Positions 21,796 to 33,053 of a stretch of DNA of 64,000 bases are shown in pieces. This DNA comes from Trichostrongylus colubriformis. Lineage: Eukaryota; Nematoda; Chromadorea; Rhabditida; Trichostrongylidae. Every line of letters starts with the position of its first letter. Position 1 is the stretch's first letter. Location of the stretch: NCBI GenBank assembly GCA_963978905.1, contig OZ022256.1, forward strand, positions 29,165,426 through 29,229,425, in the 5' to 3' direction. The position numbers and the translations under genes were made by a program. The notes beneath the pieces are model-generated. The model ran no database searches and was not told the origin of the DNA. It was given only the letters and a program-made list of their open reading frames with translations.

Positions 21796-23294
21796 AGACA
21801 CCAGGAGGGGGTAATTTTGGCTTACTGTAGAACAGACGTAGTGTGGACGAGTTTGAGTGGCCGCCATTGCACAAACTCGCCAATTTGACGCCTTGGCATG
21901 GTGCCAAAAGAAGATGGTTCTATTATAGATTTGTTTTTTCCTTTTAGTTTTTACTTTGTTCTTTCTTATATTGTTTCTAGATGTACTTACGGGTCAATTA
22001 AAGTCGGGGGGGGGGGGGGGGGGGGGGAGACGCAAAATTTTCACCCACGTCAAAGCTTCTTTCCCTTCCTAGGGTTAGGCTAAAGCAGATGAGACCTATG
22101 CTTTGACAGATGCTTTTTGATGTGGAAGGAGGGGATATCAATTTTAGCCTAAGCCTAGTAAGGGAAAGGAGCTTCGACGTCGACGCAAAGTTGCGTCTCC
22201 CCCCGACTTTATTTGACCCTTTTGAGATTTTCAGGTATGAAATGCACAATTAAGAAGATCCATAAGTAAACAAGTAAAATATGTCACTAGAAAACAGTCT
22301 AGAGAGGAAATAATGCAAAAATAAGGTTACATCAGGCCGAAGGCAAGCTTTAAAATGAACGAAGCGTGGCTCGGCCATGGAAGCTTGCAGTTCGGACGGA
22401 AGCGCGCCCTGGGGGCAAATAGCGCCCTATGGCGCGTTTTTCAACGCCGGTTTCGTTACACATTGTATCTACCGAGCCCATATGTTTGTTTTCAGACGCC
22501 ATTGTTTTTGTAAACGTTATTCCGCCCTTGCCCCCCTCCCGGTGCCTTCAAAGACACCAGGAGGGGGTAATTTTGGCTTACTGTAGAACAGACGTAGTGT
22601 GGACGAGTTTGAGTGGCCGCCATTGCACAAACTCGCCAAATTGACGCCTTGGCATGGTGCCAAAAGAAGATGGTTCTATTATAGATTTGTTTTTTCCTTT
22701 TAGTTTTTACTTTGTTCTTTCTTGCATTGTTTCTAGATGTACTTACGGGTCAAATAAAGTCGGGGGGGGGGGGGGAGACGCAAAATTTTCACCCACGTCA
22801 AAGCTTTTTTCCCTTCCTAGGGTTAGGCTAAAGCAGATGAGACCTATGCTTTGACAGATGCTTTTTAATGCGGGAGAAGGGGATATCAATTTTAGCCTAA
22901 GCCTAGTAAGGGAAAGGAGCTTCGACGTCGACGCAAAGTTGCGTCTCCCCCCGACTTTATTTGACCCTTCTGAGATTTTCAGGTATAGAAATGCACAATT
23001 AAGAAGATCCATAAGTAAACAAGTAAAATATGTCACTAGAAAACAGTCCAAAGAGGAAATAATCAAAAATAAGGTTACATCAGGCCGAAGACAAGCTTTA
23101 AAAAGAACGAAGCATGGCTCGGCCGTGGAAGCTTGCAGTTCGGACGGAAGCGCGCTCTGGGGGCAAATAGCGCCCTATGGCGCGTTTTTCAACGCCGGTT
23201 TCGTTACACATTGTATCTACCGAACTCACATGTTTGTTTTCAGACGCCATTGTTTTAGTAAACGTTATCGCCCTTGCCCCCCTCCCGGTGCCTT
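21796..23294. repeat. Tandem duplication, two units of about 756 bp
   Basis: Unit 1 runs from 21796 and unit 2 from 22552, starting AGACACCAGGAGGGGG and ending CTCCCGGTGCCTT. The units are nearly identical over their length. Each has an inner inverted repeat (about 90-bp arms: GGGTCAA(T/A)TAAAGTCGGGG... paired with ...CCCCGACTTTATTTGACCC) and a G-run whose length differs between units, about 22-26 G near 22005 and about 15 near 22762. No protein is supported. Confidence 0.8.
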
Positions 23295-25400
23295 TATCAT
23301 TTGCTTTCATCGTTTGTACACAAAAGTGTATATTTTCATGTGAACCTTATCCAGGGGCAGTCCCTCCTCAACTAATAACGGCAGACGTCGAGAGCAGTGT
23401 GTGACCCTCCTATATCAACACCATGAAATTTTCCACGTGATAACGGTTAGGACGGAGAACATCACATGCTAAGCAGTGATGAAGTGAATACAACACTCCA
23501 AACTCTGATTGGTAAATCCCTTCCCCAAAGTAGCATTGGCACCCATTTTCTCCGCGAATTACAACTTGGAGGAACTCGAAGAAAAAAGTCACAGCCCCAA
23601 ATGGTGCAATATCTGGACCACTTTCCAAGGAAGTTTGAGCAGACACCCTCTTCCAGGTTCAAGCGAGGCGTCAAGGAAAGTTTGCAAAAGAATACGACCC
23701 CGCCCAAGGTGGATCTTCATACGAGCCCTTCCCCCTTCTCTAGGTTCCGCTATTCCTATGGCTTCTACCCAGCCAATGCGATTCATGAAGGAAATCAAGA
23801 AACTGTGGTAAAAAACAGTGAGGTCAAGATCGTGACAAAAAGGAGAAATAAGAGCCTAACAAAACTCACTACTTATATTCCGAAACAGAAGCGTTTAAGA
23901 TAAGAATCTAGCGAAATTCAATACTTACATTCCGAACGAAAGCGTAGCCGACCATGGATAGTGTGCTCACCTTCTAATGACAAAGAAGAAGACTTAAAAG
24001 TTGCAAGTTATACGGCAGGGATAAAGGGTAAAAAAATATGAGATAGAAACGTTAGAAACTAAATAGGAGCCATGTTATGTGCTCCAATGCGATCACCGCT
24101 TCGCTACTGCAGTAGCGAGGCGGCGATCGGACGGGGCAGTATCTTCCCAATAGTAAATTTGCATTTGCATACCTGTAGATTTACTGAAACTCTATCATTC
24201 AAAGCGTTGTAAACTGTTTTCTTAATAACTCTCTTAGACCTATCTATTTGCCGCTTGGTTTTCCAGTGTTGCATAGTTCTCGACATAGTCGAGGAAAATT
24301 TTGAAAAACTCAGAAATGTTTCACTTGGTTTGCTTCATACTTAACCGTATGAATGCGGTCTTGTTGTCTAAGGTTTGCGGTTGTCGCTCTCCCATGCCTA
24401 CTAAAACAATACCATATCTCTAAAATGTATGAAGTTATTTCGAAGGAAGCCAGTCGAGGTAGTTTTTTTATGAAGGTGGCGAGATCGTTCCACGAATATT
24501 TGAAAAAATGAATTCGAATTTAGATACGAATAAAAACGGTACATATTCTTTAGCATCCTTACATTTTGAAGTACAATCCTCGGGAACTCTTATTGATCTT
24601 ACCGAAGCGCCATTATTTTGAACCGCCCACAGGGATTTTTGTTGTAATACCACAGGAGAGAATTTAGCGTTCATAGACAAAATTGGTCGATAGTTACTTT
24701 TGACTGACCCGTGAATATGCATCCATTACATGCAAAATCGCTGAACCTCAGAAACGGAGCAAGTGCGGCATATAAAATTGGTTCGACTTTAGGAACGAAT
24801 CAAATCCGTCCTTACTTCGTGACTCCTATACATTCTCATGATCAGACAACTCTTGGAAGCACACATGGAGCTCCATAATTTTGCATCACCCCTTAAAGTA
24901 GGATTCCTTTAGTAGCACCTACAACTTTACAGGGTGTATGACGAAAATGGTCAAAAAGGATTTGCGACTGTTTTGGAGAAGCGCCCACCACATGTAAAAA
25001 CGGCTCAACCTCAGCAGTGGATATTACCGACTGACATCATATGAAGCGCTCATCTTACGTAAAAGTGGCTTCGTTCTATGAGAAATCGAATGAAGCGGTA
25101 CTCATTGCACTTTTAGCTTGAAAAACATCTTTGCGACTGCTTCAGAGTGTATCATTTTGCATCACCTCTTGGAAAAACACTTCTATGATATTGCCTAACA
25201 AAACTTTTGCTTAAAACGTGAGACTGTGGAAATGTATGAAATTGTGTACTGATCTTGAGAGAAGAGCTTTCCACATATGAAGCTTACTCGACTCCGAAGG
25301 AAATGGTCCGCGTTTTCTGCTTCCTTGATAACACTTTAAAAGACAGACAGTGTGAGTGCTTGTTGAATCCTTCCTGTTTTGCCTTGCTTATGGTATCCGT
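23295..25400. other. Gene-poor stretch
   Basis: Nothing recognisable as protein or RNA gene. A 145-codon open frame at 23466-23903 lacks any domain I know and has no clear splice or start context. A short palindrome (TCGCTACTGCAGTAGCGA inside a longer stem) lies at 24090-24128. Confidence 0.5.
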
Positions 25401-25979
25401 GATGAGAAAAATGGGGGCCGAATAGAGGAATTGCACTATTTGATTTTGCTAGCTGACTCTATAAGAAGTGTAATTTACACCCTTACATAGAGGGGACTTG
25501 AGAAAAGATTCAATAGCTTTAACTTCCACTACTTTCTGCAATGTCTCGCAGTAGATACAGAAATCCTTTCTTTGATAGATTACAAGCATTTCCTCTCGTG
25601 TCGCCTTACGGAAATTTCGGCCTTGCACGGTGTGTTCGTCCGTTTGTCGATGCTGTTTGAAGTCGTCAGGGAGATCGCTCAATCACGGATTCCGGAAACT
25701 AGTTGAACTTGAAAAAGTAACAGCTGTATATCGTCAGGTAGTCTGAGGTCTAGGTACTGGCTATGATATGGACCGTTCCGCATCCCATGATGCCTTTCTG
25801 TGGCCGAACGGCCAAACGAAAATTTGTATGAACTGCTGTTAGAGATCACTTGCTAAAATTTTGTTCAAATGAAGCTGTTCGTTTGCGTGACTGTAGCTGT
25901 GCTGAAATCTGTACGAAAATAGCAAATTTATTGCAAGCGCCCACGAAGATAGATAAAGGCAAAACGATAAGTTTGCCTC

Positions 25980-26600
25980 TGCAGATGAACCACTATTGGA
26001 TGTGTCGCTTTTTGTCACCAGAGCAAGGCTTCGCTGTGTGCTACAATGTTTCTATCAGGTTTGAAGAAGACTTGATTTTGATTCAACTTTCTTCCGCGGA
26101 ATAGAGCCACATATAGTTCTCGTGCGAGGAAACGTCTTCTGGGAGGTACACGCCTTTGTCGAAAAACTGTATGAGCTTTGTTCATAATAATGGCAAACGC
26201 TACTCGCACGGGTGCATTTGAGAAGACGTTTGTCCCAGTAATTATCGATTCGTGGAATGTAAGCCTCCGCAATGAGCCTGCAGTCAAGAACAATACGGCC
26301 GAGTGCTTCTACTTTCAATCGTGTCCCGTTACACAGTCCGTTGGCTACGTCAAGATTTTTGAGCCGCATAACAATCGCTATTTTCTTGAAAGTAGCTCAT
26401 GTAGCGCCATTCCTACCGGCGTCAATAATTCAGATTTTCTTGCTGAAAAATGTTGCTCGCCTTATCCTTTTGCGTGGATAGCTTCATCTATGCTCTTGTA
26501 GGTGCATTCATCCTGGGACCTTTCCACGAGAAGACGGTTGAGAGCAGCATCATTAAGGCACTGTAGAACATCCTTTGAGGGTAGGATGGCACTCTTACAT
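25980..26600 (-). pseudogene. Helitron helicase C-terminal remnant
   Basis: Read on the - strand, about 26600 to 26050 gives pieces in shifted frames that match the end of Pif1-like Helitron helicases: ALNRLLVERSQDE then YKSID, then LTPVGMALHELL, then NLDVANGLCNGTRLKV. At least two frameshifts or stops separate them. The N-terminal helicase part lies at 30947-31297 on the same strand, with the RTE element in between. Helitrons are rolling-circle transposons; this copy cannot be functional. Confidence 0.75.
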
Positions 26601-27029
26601 AGTCACACATAGGACATGCTGCTCGGGTTGAGTGTAGATCTGAAGATTTCTGTTACAGCATTTAAATAGCACATCATCTTTTCGGTACTTAAACATGACT
26701 ATCAGCATTGTTGCAGTTGCCATTGCCTACTTGTGGGAGACCTTCGTGCCAGGCGCTTGCAGCGCCTCTTTCATGTCAGGGGCTTGCAGCCGGAGTCAAA
26801 CGTCCAGATGAGGAAATTTAAAAAAAAAAAATACCACCCCTCCTGGAAGGGGGTTGCATAGGACCACCCCTCTCTTACTCTGTAATTGATGTACTTTTCA
26901 TTTTGCTACAATCTGTGTTATTCCAATAAAGATTGACTCGATGTTTACACAGCTTTTCCAGAAAGTAGTTTAATTGAACTTCATGCTATAAGGAAATAAT
27001 CCTTAAAAAACAAAAAGAGAACAACTACA

Positions 27030-27203
27030 ATGAAAATGACCGAAAATAACACACAAATAAAAACAAATAGTGACAAATTATATACAAATCAACAAATAGT
27101 GACCAATTATGTTCAAATAACACCAAGTAGTGACAATTAATACACAAATGACAACAAATAGCGACAAATTGTATAAAAATATTTTCAAGTGGTGGCAAAT
27201 AAT
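27030..27203. repeat. Degenerate tandem repeats ACAAATAGTGACAAATTAT
   Basis: Four to five diverged units of about 30-35 bp (ACAAATAGTGAC-AAATTAT, AACAAATAGTGACCAATTAT, CACCAAGTAGTGACAATTAAT, AACAAATAGCGACAAATTGT, TCAAGTGGTGGCAAATAAT). The last unit provides the target site duplicated by the RTE element. Confidence 0.65.
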
Positions 27204-27237
27204 TACTTACTTACTTGGATTACTTGGCGACCCGTTA

Positions 27238-29361
27238 TCAGCTGCGGTTCTTTTTGCGCGGGTCCCAACTTCTATTCCATGATGTTCTATCTTGGGCTGT
27301 TGTTGACCAGTGGACCAATACCTTAATTGAACTAGAATCGCAAATATTGTTCCTATGAGCAAGGGAGTCTTGCCATCGCAGAGGTGGTCGACTACGTGGT
27401 CGCTTTTTGTTCCGAGGCTCCCACTGAACAGTAGTTGTGCTCCATCGTCCATCGTGACGTCTCATTACATGACCTGCGAAAAAATGTTTCGCCTTGTCAA
27501 CGTGGAAAATTATGTCGCGGACTTTGGACATTCTACGTATGTCTTCATTGTGCAGCCTGGTCAATCGCTGTTGATGTAGGCTTATTCCAACCATTCGACG
27601 TTCAAAAGATGCTTGCATCCTACGTAGCTGGTTTTCTACATTCTTAGTAAGAGACCAAGTTTCGCACGCGTAACATAAAGCGGGAAGCACTGTGGAGTTG
27701 AATAGAGTTGCTCGCAATTCCTCGTCCCTCGTGTTTTCAATCACACTTTTGATCGAGTTATACGCCATCCAGCCAGATTTCTTTCTTCTCACTATTTCGT
27801 TCTTGAGGTCATTCTTCATGTTGAGTAGACGACCAAGATAGACGTATTCATCGACATCATCTAGAGGGACACCTTGCAAGAGAACGGGATTTCTATCGCA
27901 GTATTCGTTTCGCATGCATTTCGTTTTGGACATGTTGATACTCAAGCCTGAGTCCAATCCTGTTGTATGTAAGTCGTTTAGCATACGACAAGCTTCGTCC
28001 GAAGATCTTGAAATTAATACGATGTCGTCTGCAAACCTTAGGTGACACAAGTTTCTCCCATCGATTTTGATTCCAAAGGTATCCCAGTTACAACGTCGGA
28101 TAGTAGCTTCGAGGCAAGCGGAGAACAAATTCGGCGAAATGGGGTCTCCCTGCCGGACTCCTTTTTCTACAGGTATTTCTAGGTCTCGGAAGAATGGTCG
28201 AATCACTGTGCTACATCCAGAGTAGCACTTACTCAATATTTTTACGTATCGCGGTTCTACGCCTTGTTCGTTGAGTGCGGACCATAACTTCTCTGTTTCG
28301 ACTGAGTCGAATGCCTTTCGATAATCGATGAAGGTGAGCACCAATGGCTCGTGGTATTCTCGAGAAGCTTCTATGATCCGACAGCAAGTGATGATGTGAT
28401 CTAAGGTACTGAACTTCCGTCGGAATCCCGCTTGTTCAATTGGTTGCGCTTCTTCCAAAATTCTCTTCACTCGGACTAGTACACAACGCGTGAATACCTT
28501 ATATAGTACTGGTAAGAGCGCTATAGGTCGGTAGTTGCTCAAGACCTCCTTATCTCCTTTTTTGAACAGCAAAATTGTTTTGGATTTCTTCCATGCTTCA
28601 GGGATCACACATTCACTGACATATCGGGTGAATCGCTTGGCTAAGGCGCAGTATAATTTGTGGCCACAAGCTTGCAAAGCCTCTAAGGAGAGACCATCAG
28701 CTCCTGGAGCTTTCCCCTTTGGCATCGTTTCGATTGTGTGACGAACCTCTGACGGCAGGAATGGTGGTACCATTTCTCCAGCAGGCAGCTGCTCTGAAGA
28801 GGTGCAGCGATTTGATTTGAAAAGGTCTGAGTAGTAATCTTTTACGATTCTTTCCATTTCTGGCCGAGATGTAGTTCTTGAACCATCGGGGGCTTTCAGG
28901 CAAGGGATCGTGAGTCGGTATTGTGCTAGCCCTTGCTTTACTTTCTTTAGGCTACGTCTGTTAGCTGCAGCCTCCAGAAGACGATTTCGAGAGAAGTTCC
29001 TGTTATCTTCGGTGAGCTTCAACCTGCAGAGCCTGTTCAAAATTGTGTACTCAACATGATTACGTTGGCGATCCATTTGTCTCCTCTGTGCAAGAAGATT
29101 GCGAGTGGCTTCTGTTATTCGACGGGAGTTGTGATTGGGAGCCGCTATGCGACATTGAGATGCAACTGTGGAGATGGCGCTTACGAGGCGATAGTAGTCT
29201 TCATTCATATCGTCTGTCATTTCCAAGGTTGTATCGTTCAACATCATTTTCATTGCTTCTGCATTAAGGAGTGTTGCCCGAGGTTGTCTTGATCGAATTC
29301 TGGTCAGGCGTACAAGATTCCTGTCGAAGTGCAGTTTAGCACGCAGAAGACGGTGGTCGCT
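27238..29361 (-). pseudogene. RTE LINE, reverse transcriptase part
   Basis: In frame with the endonuclease upstream and open to the stop at 27238. The first methionine is at 29253 (671 residues), but the frame is open from 29361. RT motifs: KGDKEVLSNYRPIALL, GVRQGDPISPNLFSA, LRFADDIVLISRS (catalytic FADD intact), followed by a thumb and C-terminal region with LCYACETWSLT. The C-terminus has a WQDSLAHRN type tail. Only the upstream nonsense codon visibly damages the element. Confidence 0.85.
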
Positions 29362-30246
29362 TCAAGTGTTAAACGATGGAACCACTGCGACATCTGTGAT
29401 CACTCTTCTGTTACAAAGTACATGGTCCAGCTCGTGATGATGTTGTCCGTTCGGGGACTCATAAGTCCATCTCTTTGTTGACGTTTTCATGAACTGGCTG
29501 TTTCCATGATACAAGTGAAATATTTCGCAGAAATTTGCTAACCTGTCTCCAGCCGCATTCCGGGGTTCCGCACAATTTGGCCCAATAAATCGTTCTCCTT
29601 GTCTTCGACATCCAACTCTTGCGTTAAAGTCTCCAGACACCACAACGTAATTGCTCTTTTGAGATCGTATCAGTTCACCAAGATCATCATAAAAATCCTC
29701 ATGTTGTTCTTCGCTGTTGTCGCACATGGGCGCGTAGACCTGGATGATGGAGATGGTGATTTCTTTAGTCAACGTTGCAGTCAGCACTCCAAGGCGATGG
29801 CTGTAGAACGTGACATTCGTGACATTTTTCGTGAATCCAGGTGCCACTATGAAGCCTATTCCTCCTGAAGTAGATCCACTTTCGCAAGCTCCAAGAAAAA
29901 TCGCAGTCCCGTCGCTCCATGTGCACGTTAAGGATTCCTTCCGTTTAGTCTCACTCAAACCGATAACATGATACGAAATCCGTTGCGCTTCTTCAATTAG
30001 GGTCGTGAGCTGAGTGGCCGTATTGACGCTTCTACAATTGTATGTACAAGTAATCAAGTGGCTCACTCTTGTCCTTTTCCGATGGTAGCCTATGGCCCTG
30101 AGATTTCTTCGCCTTTGACTGTTTACTGTTCCAGCGCTACCGTACTGGGCAGGGACAGTCTGCAGGGGACTAAGGCGAATGGTAGAAGTGGTCGCAGCTA
30201 GTTTCGTCTCACAGGATAGCCTCGCTGGGGCGTTCCTGTCGCTCAA
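29362..30246 (-). CDS. RTE LINE, apurinic-like endonuclease part
   Basis: 294 residues with APE-type endonuclease motifs: TYNCRSVN, LSETKRKE (catalytic Glu), GGIGFIV, VVSGDFNARVG, ELDHVLCNRR. It nicks target DNA for target-primed reverse transcription. A TGA at 29362-29364 ends it, directly before the expected SDHRLL motif, which is read in the same frame downstream. The stop is therefore a single nonsense change inside one ORF of about 1000 codons (27238-30246), not a natural end. Confidence 0.85.
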   Translation of the reverse strand: MSDRNAPARLSCETKLAATTSTIRLSPLQTVPAQYGSAGTVNSQRRRNLRAIGYHRKRTRVSHLITCTYNCRSVNTATQLTTLIEEAQRISYHVIGLSETKRKESLTCTWSDGTAIFLGACESGSTSGGIGFIVAPGFTKNVTNVTFYSHRLGVLTATLTKEITISIIQVYAPMCDNSEEQHEDFYDDLGELIRSQKSNYVVVSGDFNARVGCRRQGERFIGPNCAEPRNAAGDRLANFCEIFHLYHGNSQFMKTSTKRWTYESPNGQHHHELDHVLCNRRVITDVAVVPSFNT

Positions 30247-30570
30247 GGAGGGCGCCGTCCCACCGAGAGCTTGAGCGCTTTGGGTTCTTTAGTCACGAGA
30301 GCCGGTCAGAGGGGTCGGCGAGTCCTTACCCTTACGGGTTTCCGACCTCGCCTCAAGCTCGTACACCACGACAAGGTAGAACCCATGTACGAGGGTGGCA
30401 AATAATATAACACTACAAATATTACAAAATACTAATAAAAAGCAGATTGCCTGCCCTCCCCTTTCCTCCCACCCACCAACAAGGGGTCTTCTCACAATTC
30501 TATCAGATCCACATCGTCACGACGGTTGCGCGCTCTCTCAATTTGTGCCTTCCATAGCGAATAAACCTGA

Positions 30571-30829
30571 AAAAATATGTTGTATAGACGCAAGGGGACC
30601 ACCATTGTAGCGAGATTAAGTGCAAACTATGACGTCGAAGGCACACCAAAAGGAGGTGGAATCGACATTACTACTCTGTGCACGCGCGTGTCACCTTCTA
30701 TATAGTTCCGGCATGAAAAAGTATGTTGTATAGACGCAAGAGGAGCACCACTGTAGCGAGATTAAGTGCAAACTGAATGACGTCGGAGGCGCACCAAGGG
30801 AGGTGGAATCGACATTGCTACTCTGTGCA
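30571..30829. repeat. Direct duplication, 146-bp period
   Basis: TATGTTGTATAGACGCAAG at 30576 recurs at 30722. Unit 1 is about 30571-30682, unit 2 about 30717-30829, both ending ACTCTGTGCA, with a few substitutions between them. Confidence 0.75.
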
Positions 30830-30832
30830 GTA

Positions 30833-30867
30833 AGTAAGAGAAGCTGCAAGTTGCAGCTTCTCTTACT
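30833..30867. repeat. Perfect 17-bp-arm hairpin
   Basis: AGTAAGAGAAGCTGCAA, one base, then its exact reverse complement. It lies just after the 146-bp duplication and just before the Helitron helicase remnant. No CTRR terminus was found next to it. Confidence 0.7.
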
Positions 30868-30946
30868 CTCATATTGTCCTCCGGGCGGTGAATAGCAAAA
30901 TATTACACAAAAACTTTTGAACGCAGGCTTCTACGAAGTCTTCCAT

Positions 30947-31297
30947 CTAACATGTGCTCAACAACTGGCAGAACTTAACGGAAATTTTCTCCAATATCAG
31001 GATGTTTCGACCGATTGCTTCTTCTTTCTGCATGAGATCCTTCAACAGAGAGTCGACTGCTTCTAGGGAGGCCTTCGGTGCCATGGAGATTTCGTCCAAA
31101 ACTATCATGTCTACTGTAATCAATACTTTATCCTCTTTCCTCTGACGTTTCCTTGAGGTATTTCGCTTCCCGTTTCCAACGTTCCATCTAGAAAGACAGT
31201 TTACTGTTCGTCCCCCTAGCAGAAGATTAGCTGCTATTCCTGTCCAGTCGACGCGCACAACGTTATGTCGCCGGCCGGCATCATTGTCACAGGGCAC
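30947..31297 (-). pseudogene. Helitron helicase N-terminal remnant
   Basis: 116 codons with VDWTGIAANLLLGGRTVNCL and DMIVLDEISMAPKASLE, the motif II (Walker B, DEIS) region of Pif1-like Helitron helicases. The Walker A motif would lie upstream (above 31300) and was not found. The sequence degrades after LKDLMQ. It is on the same strand as, and upstream of, the remnant at 25980-26600, so both probably belong to one disrupted element. Confidence 0.75.
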
Positions 31298-32790
31298 TAC
31301 CAGGTGTCGAGGAAAGTGGCCGCTTCATTACTACCCCGACCTCTTCGGAATCTCAAAAATGACACCTCCCCCCCTATAAAAGCAGCGCACCATTGCATTT
31401 TTGCTATATTTCAGCTTTGTGTGGATCTATTGGTTGTCTTTGTGAATAAATGTTACAAATACACAAACAAATATTATAAACATATATTTTTCCTTGAGGC
31501 TATGAAATGTGGTCGAAGATCATAATTCGAAAAATGACAATTCTATACACTACAACTCGACTGACAGGCGAAATAATCGGTTTCTTCATTCCGGAGTCTT
31601 GGCCTTCTCACACAGACAGTTTCTGCACAAGTAGACGCATAGAAAGTAAAAAAAAACATAAGAAAAATGATATAAACACACGCAAAAGAAACTTAATTTC
31701 CAGAAGGCACGGAGTAGTCAAAACAAATATGATAAAAATGGACACCATTGACTCGATCATCAGTTTCTATTTTCTCCCATGAATCGGCGGGATGATTCGC
31801 GAGAGGCATAGCTAAGCAAAGAATCTCGCTTCATAGTGCCTCTATTTCCCTACGAAGTTGAGGCATCTGGAACTATCAAATAAAGTAAATTGGGCAACTA
31901 AAACCAAGCCTAGAAAATCTACATTACGAAATCGGGCTCGTGTTCTCTCAAGCGAGACTCTGGAAAGCACCAAATGCAAACAACAATAAGCGAAATTCAA
32001 ACAGACATTCAAACAAAAACACGAAAAACACTATTGATTACTGCTTTCCAAGAATTTGTTCGAGTTTTATAGAGTATCTGCAGAGTAAAATGACCAACAA
32101 CGCAACTCATACAAGACTACCGTGTCAACAAGGAGCAAAGTAGACCAAACACAAGTAATCCATGCAACTAAAATACAATGCGAATTAGAATATGGAAGTA
32201 AAAAGAGAAGTATAAGAATATGTAGGCAATATCGACCACGAAATATAAAAGAAAACAAGAAACTTTTTCTGAGCAGCTCCTCCCGAGTTACTCGGAAACT
32301 TCTCCAACGGACCTGAAGAAAAAGCAACAGTAATTTTATACTGATAAAGTGGAACGCGAATATTACCTATATGCGAGTAAAAGACAATTTTAAAAAAAGC
32401 AAAAATAAATACGAAATCAAAAATCATAAAATCGCGCTCAGAAGAGCAAGTAGCAAAAGTCTGCGGGTCCGTCGCGACGCACTACCTAGAGCACTCTAGC
32501 TGACGGAAATGCCTGAAAATCGCGAAAGTTGACCTTGGTTGAACGATTATAACTTCCCCAGCAACTGATTTGAACAATTTCTCATTTAGTGAGTGAAAAC
32601 GCTTCTTGAAAAGCTCTAGGTTCTCTCTTCCCAGTATGATTTCGATTGTTCCGAATGTTCAGGAGTCCGAGAGTTGTTAATCGTTAGGAGTCGAGGGTTA
32701 ATCGAGAAAAAGAAAAGTTCGGGCGAGTTTTTTGATCTCTGACATATATAACTTTTTTGTTGCTATATGTTTTGCAACCGAATGTTTTTG
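31298..32790. other. AT-rich stretch, no gene supported
   Basis: Several short open frames of low complexity (Lys/Asn-rich), without domains or convincing splice sites. Nothing else recognised. Confidence 0.5.
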
Positions 32791-32791
32791 T

Positions 32792-33053
32792 GGGGCGGAG
32801 GTGGTATAGTGACAGGTGGCGCACGCCACACTGTTATGGTGCGGTGTTCAAATACCGCATCAACGCCCGCCCAGGCCAACCAAGCCCTCCATCTCTGGGG
32901 TCGGCAAATTGGTACCAGACTCGTCTAAGAGGATAAAAGCATTGACTTGTACATCGGCTGGTCACCGCAAGTCATTATATAGACCACATCACATTCACGG
33001 TTCTGAATGGAACTAGAATGTGCGGCGCATCCCAGAAAGGGATCGATTAACGC
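32792..33053 (+). mobile_element. tRNA-derived SINE, copy B
   Basis: Starts GGGGCGGAGGTGGTATAGTG (A-box-like) and has GCGGTGTTCAAATACCGC (B-box-like T arm) near 32841-32858, then the same body as copy A (8781-9050, other strand), ending GCATCCCAGAAAGGGATCG. The separation and opposite orientation argue for dispersal by transposition. Confidence 0.7.

Larger units (their letters stand above)
27204..30393 (-). mobile_element. RTE-type LINE, near full length
   Basis: A non-LTR retrotransposon flanked by a perfect 13-bp direct repeat GGTGGCAAATAAT (27191-27203 and 30394-30406). The element's 3' end (27204 side) carries short AAGTAAGTAAGTAA-type tandem units, as RTE elements do, rather than poly-A. 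One long frame on the - strand encodes endonuclease and reverse transcriptase. It is inserted between the two halves of a Helitron helicase. Confidence 0.85.

Noticed and set aside
23466..23903. 145-codon plus-strand ORF
   Set aside because: Basic, low-complexity product with no recognisable family; probably chance.
24090..24128. Short GC-rich palindrome as a terminator or binding site
   Set aside because: Isolated, no gene nearby and no second copy seen in the window.
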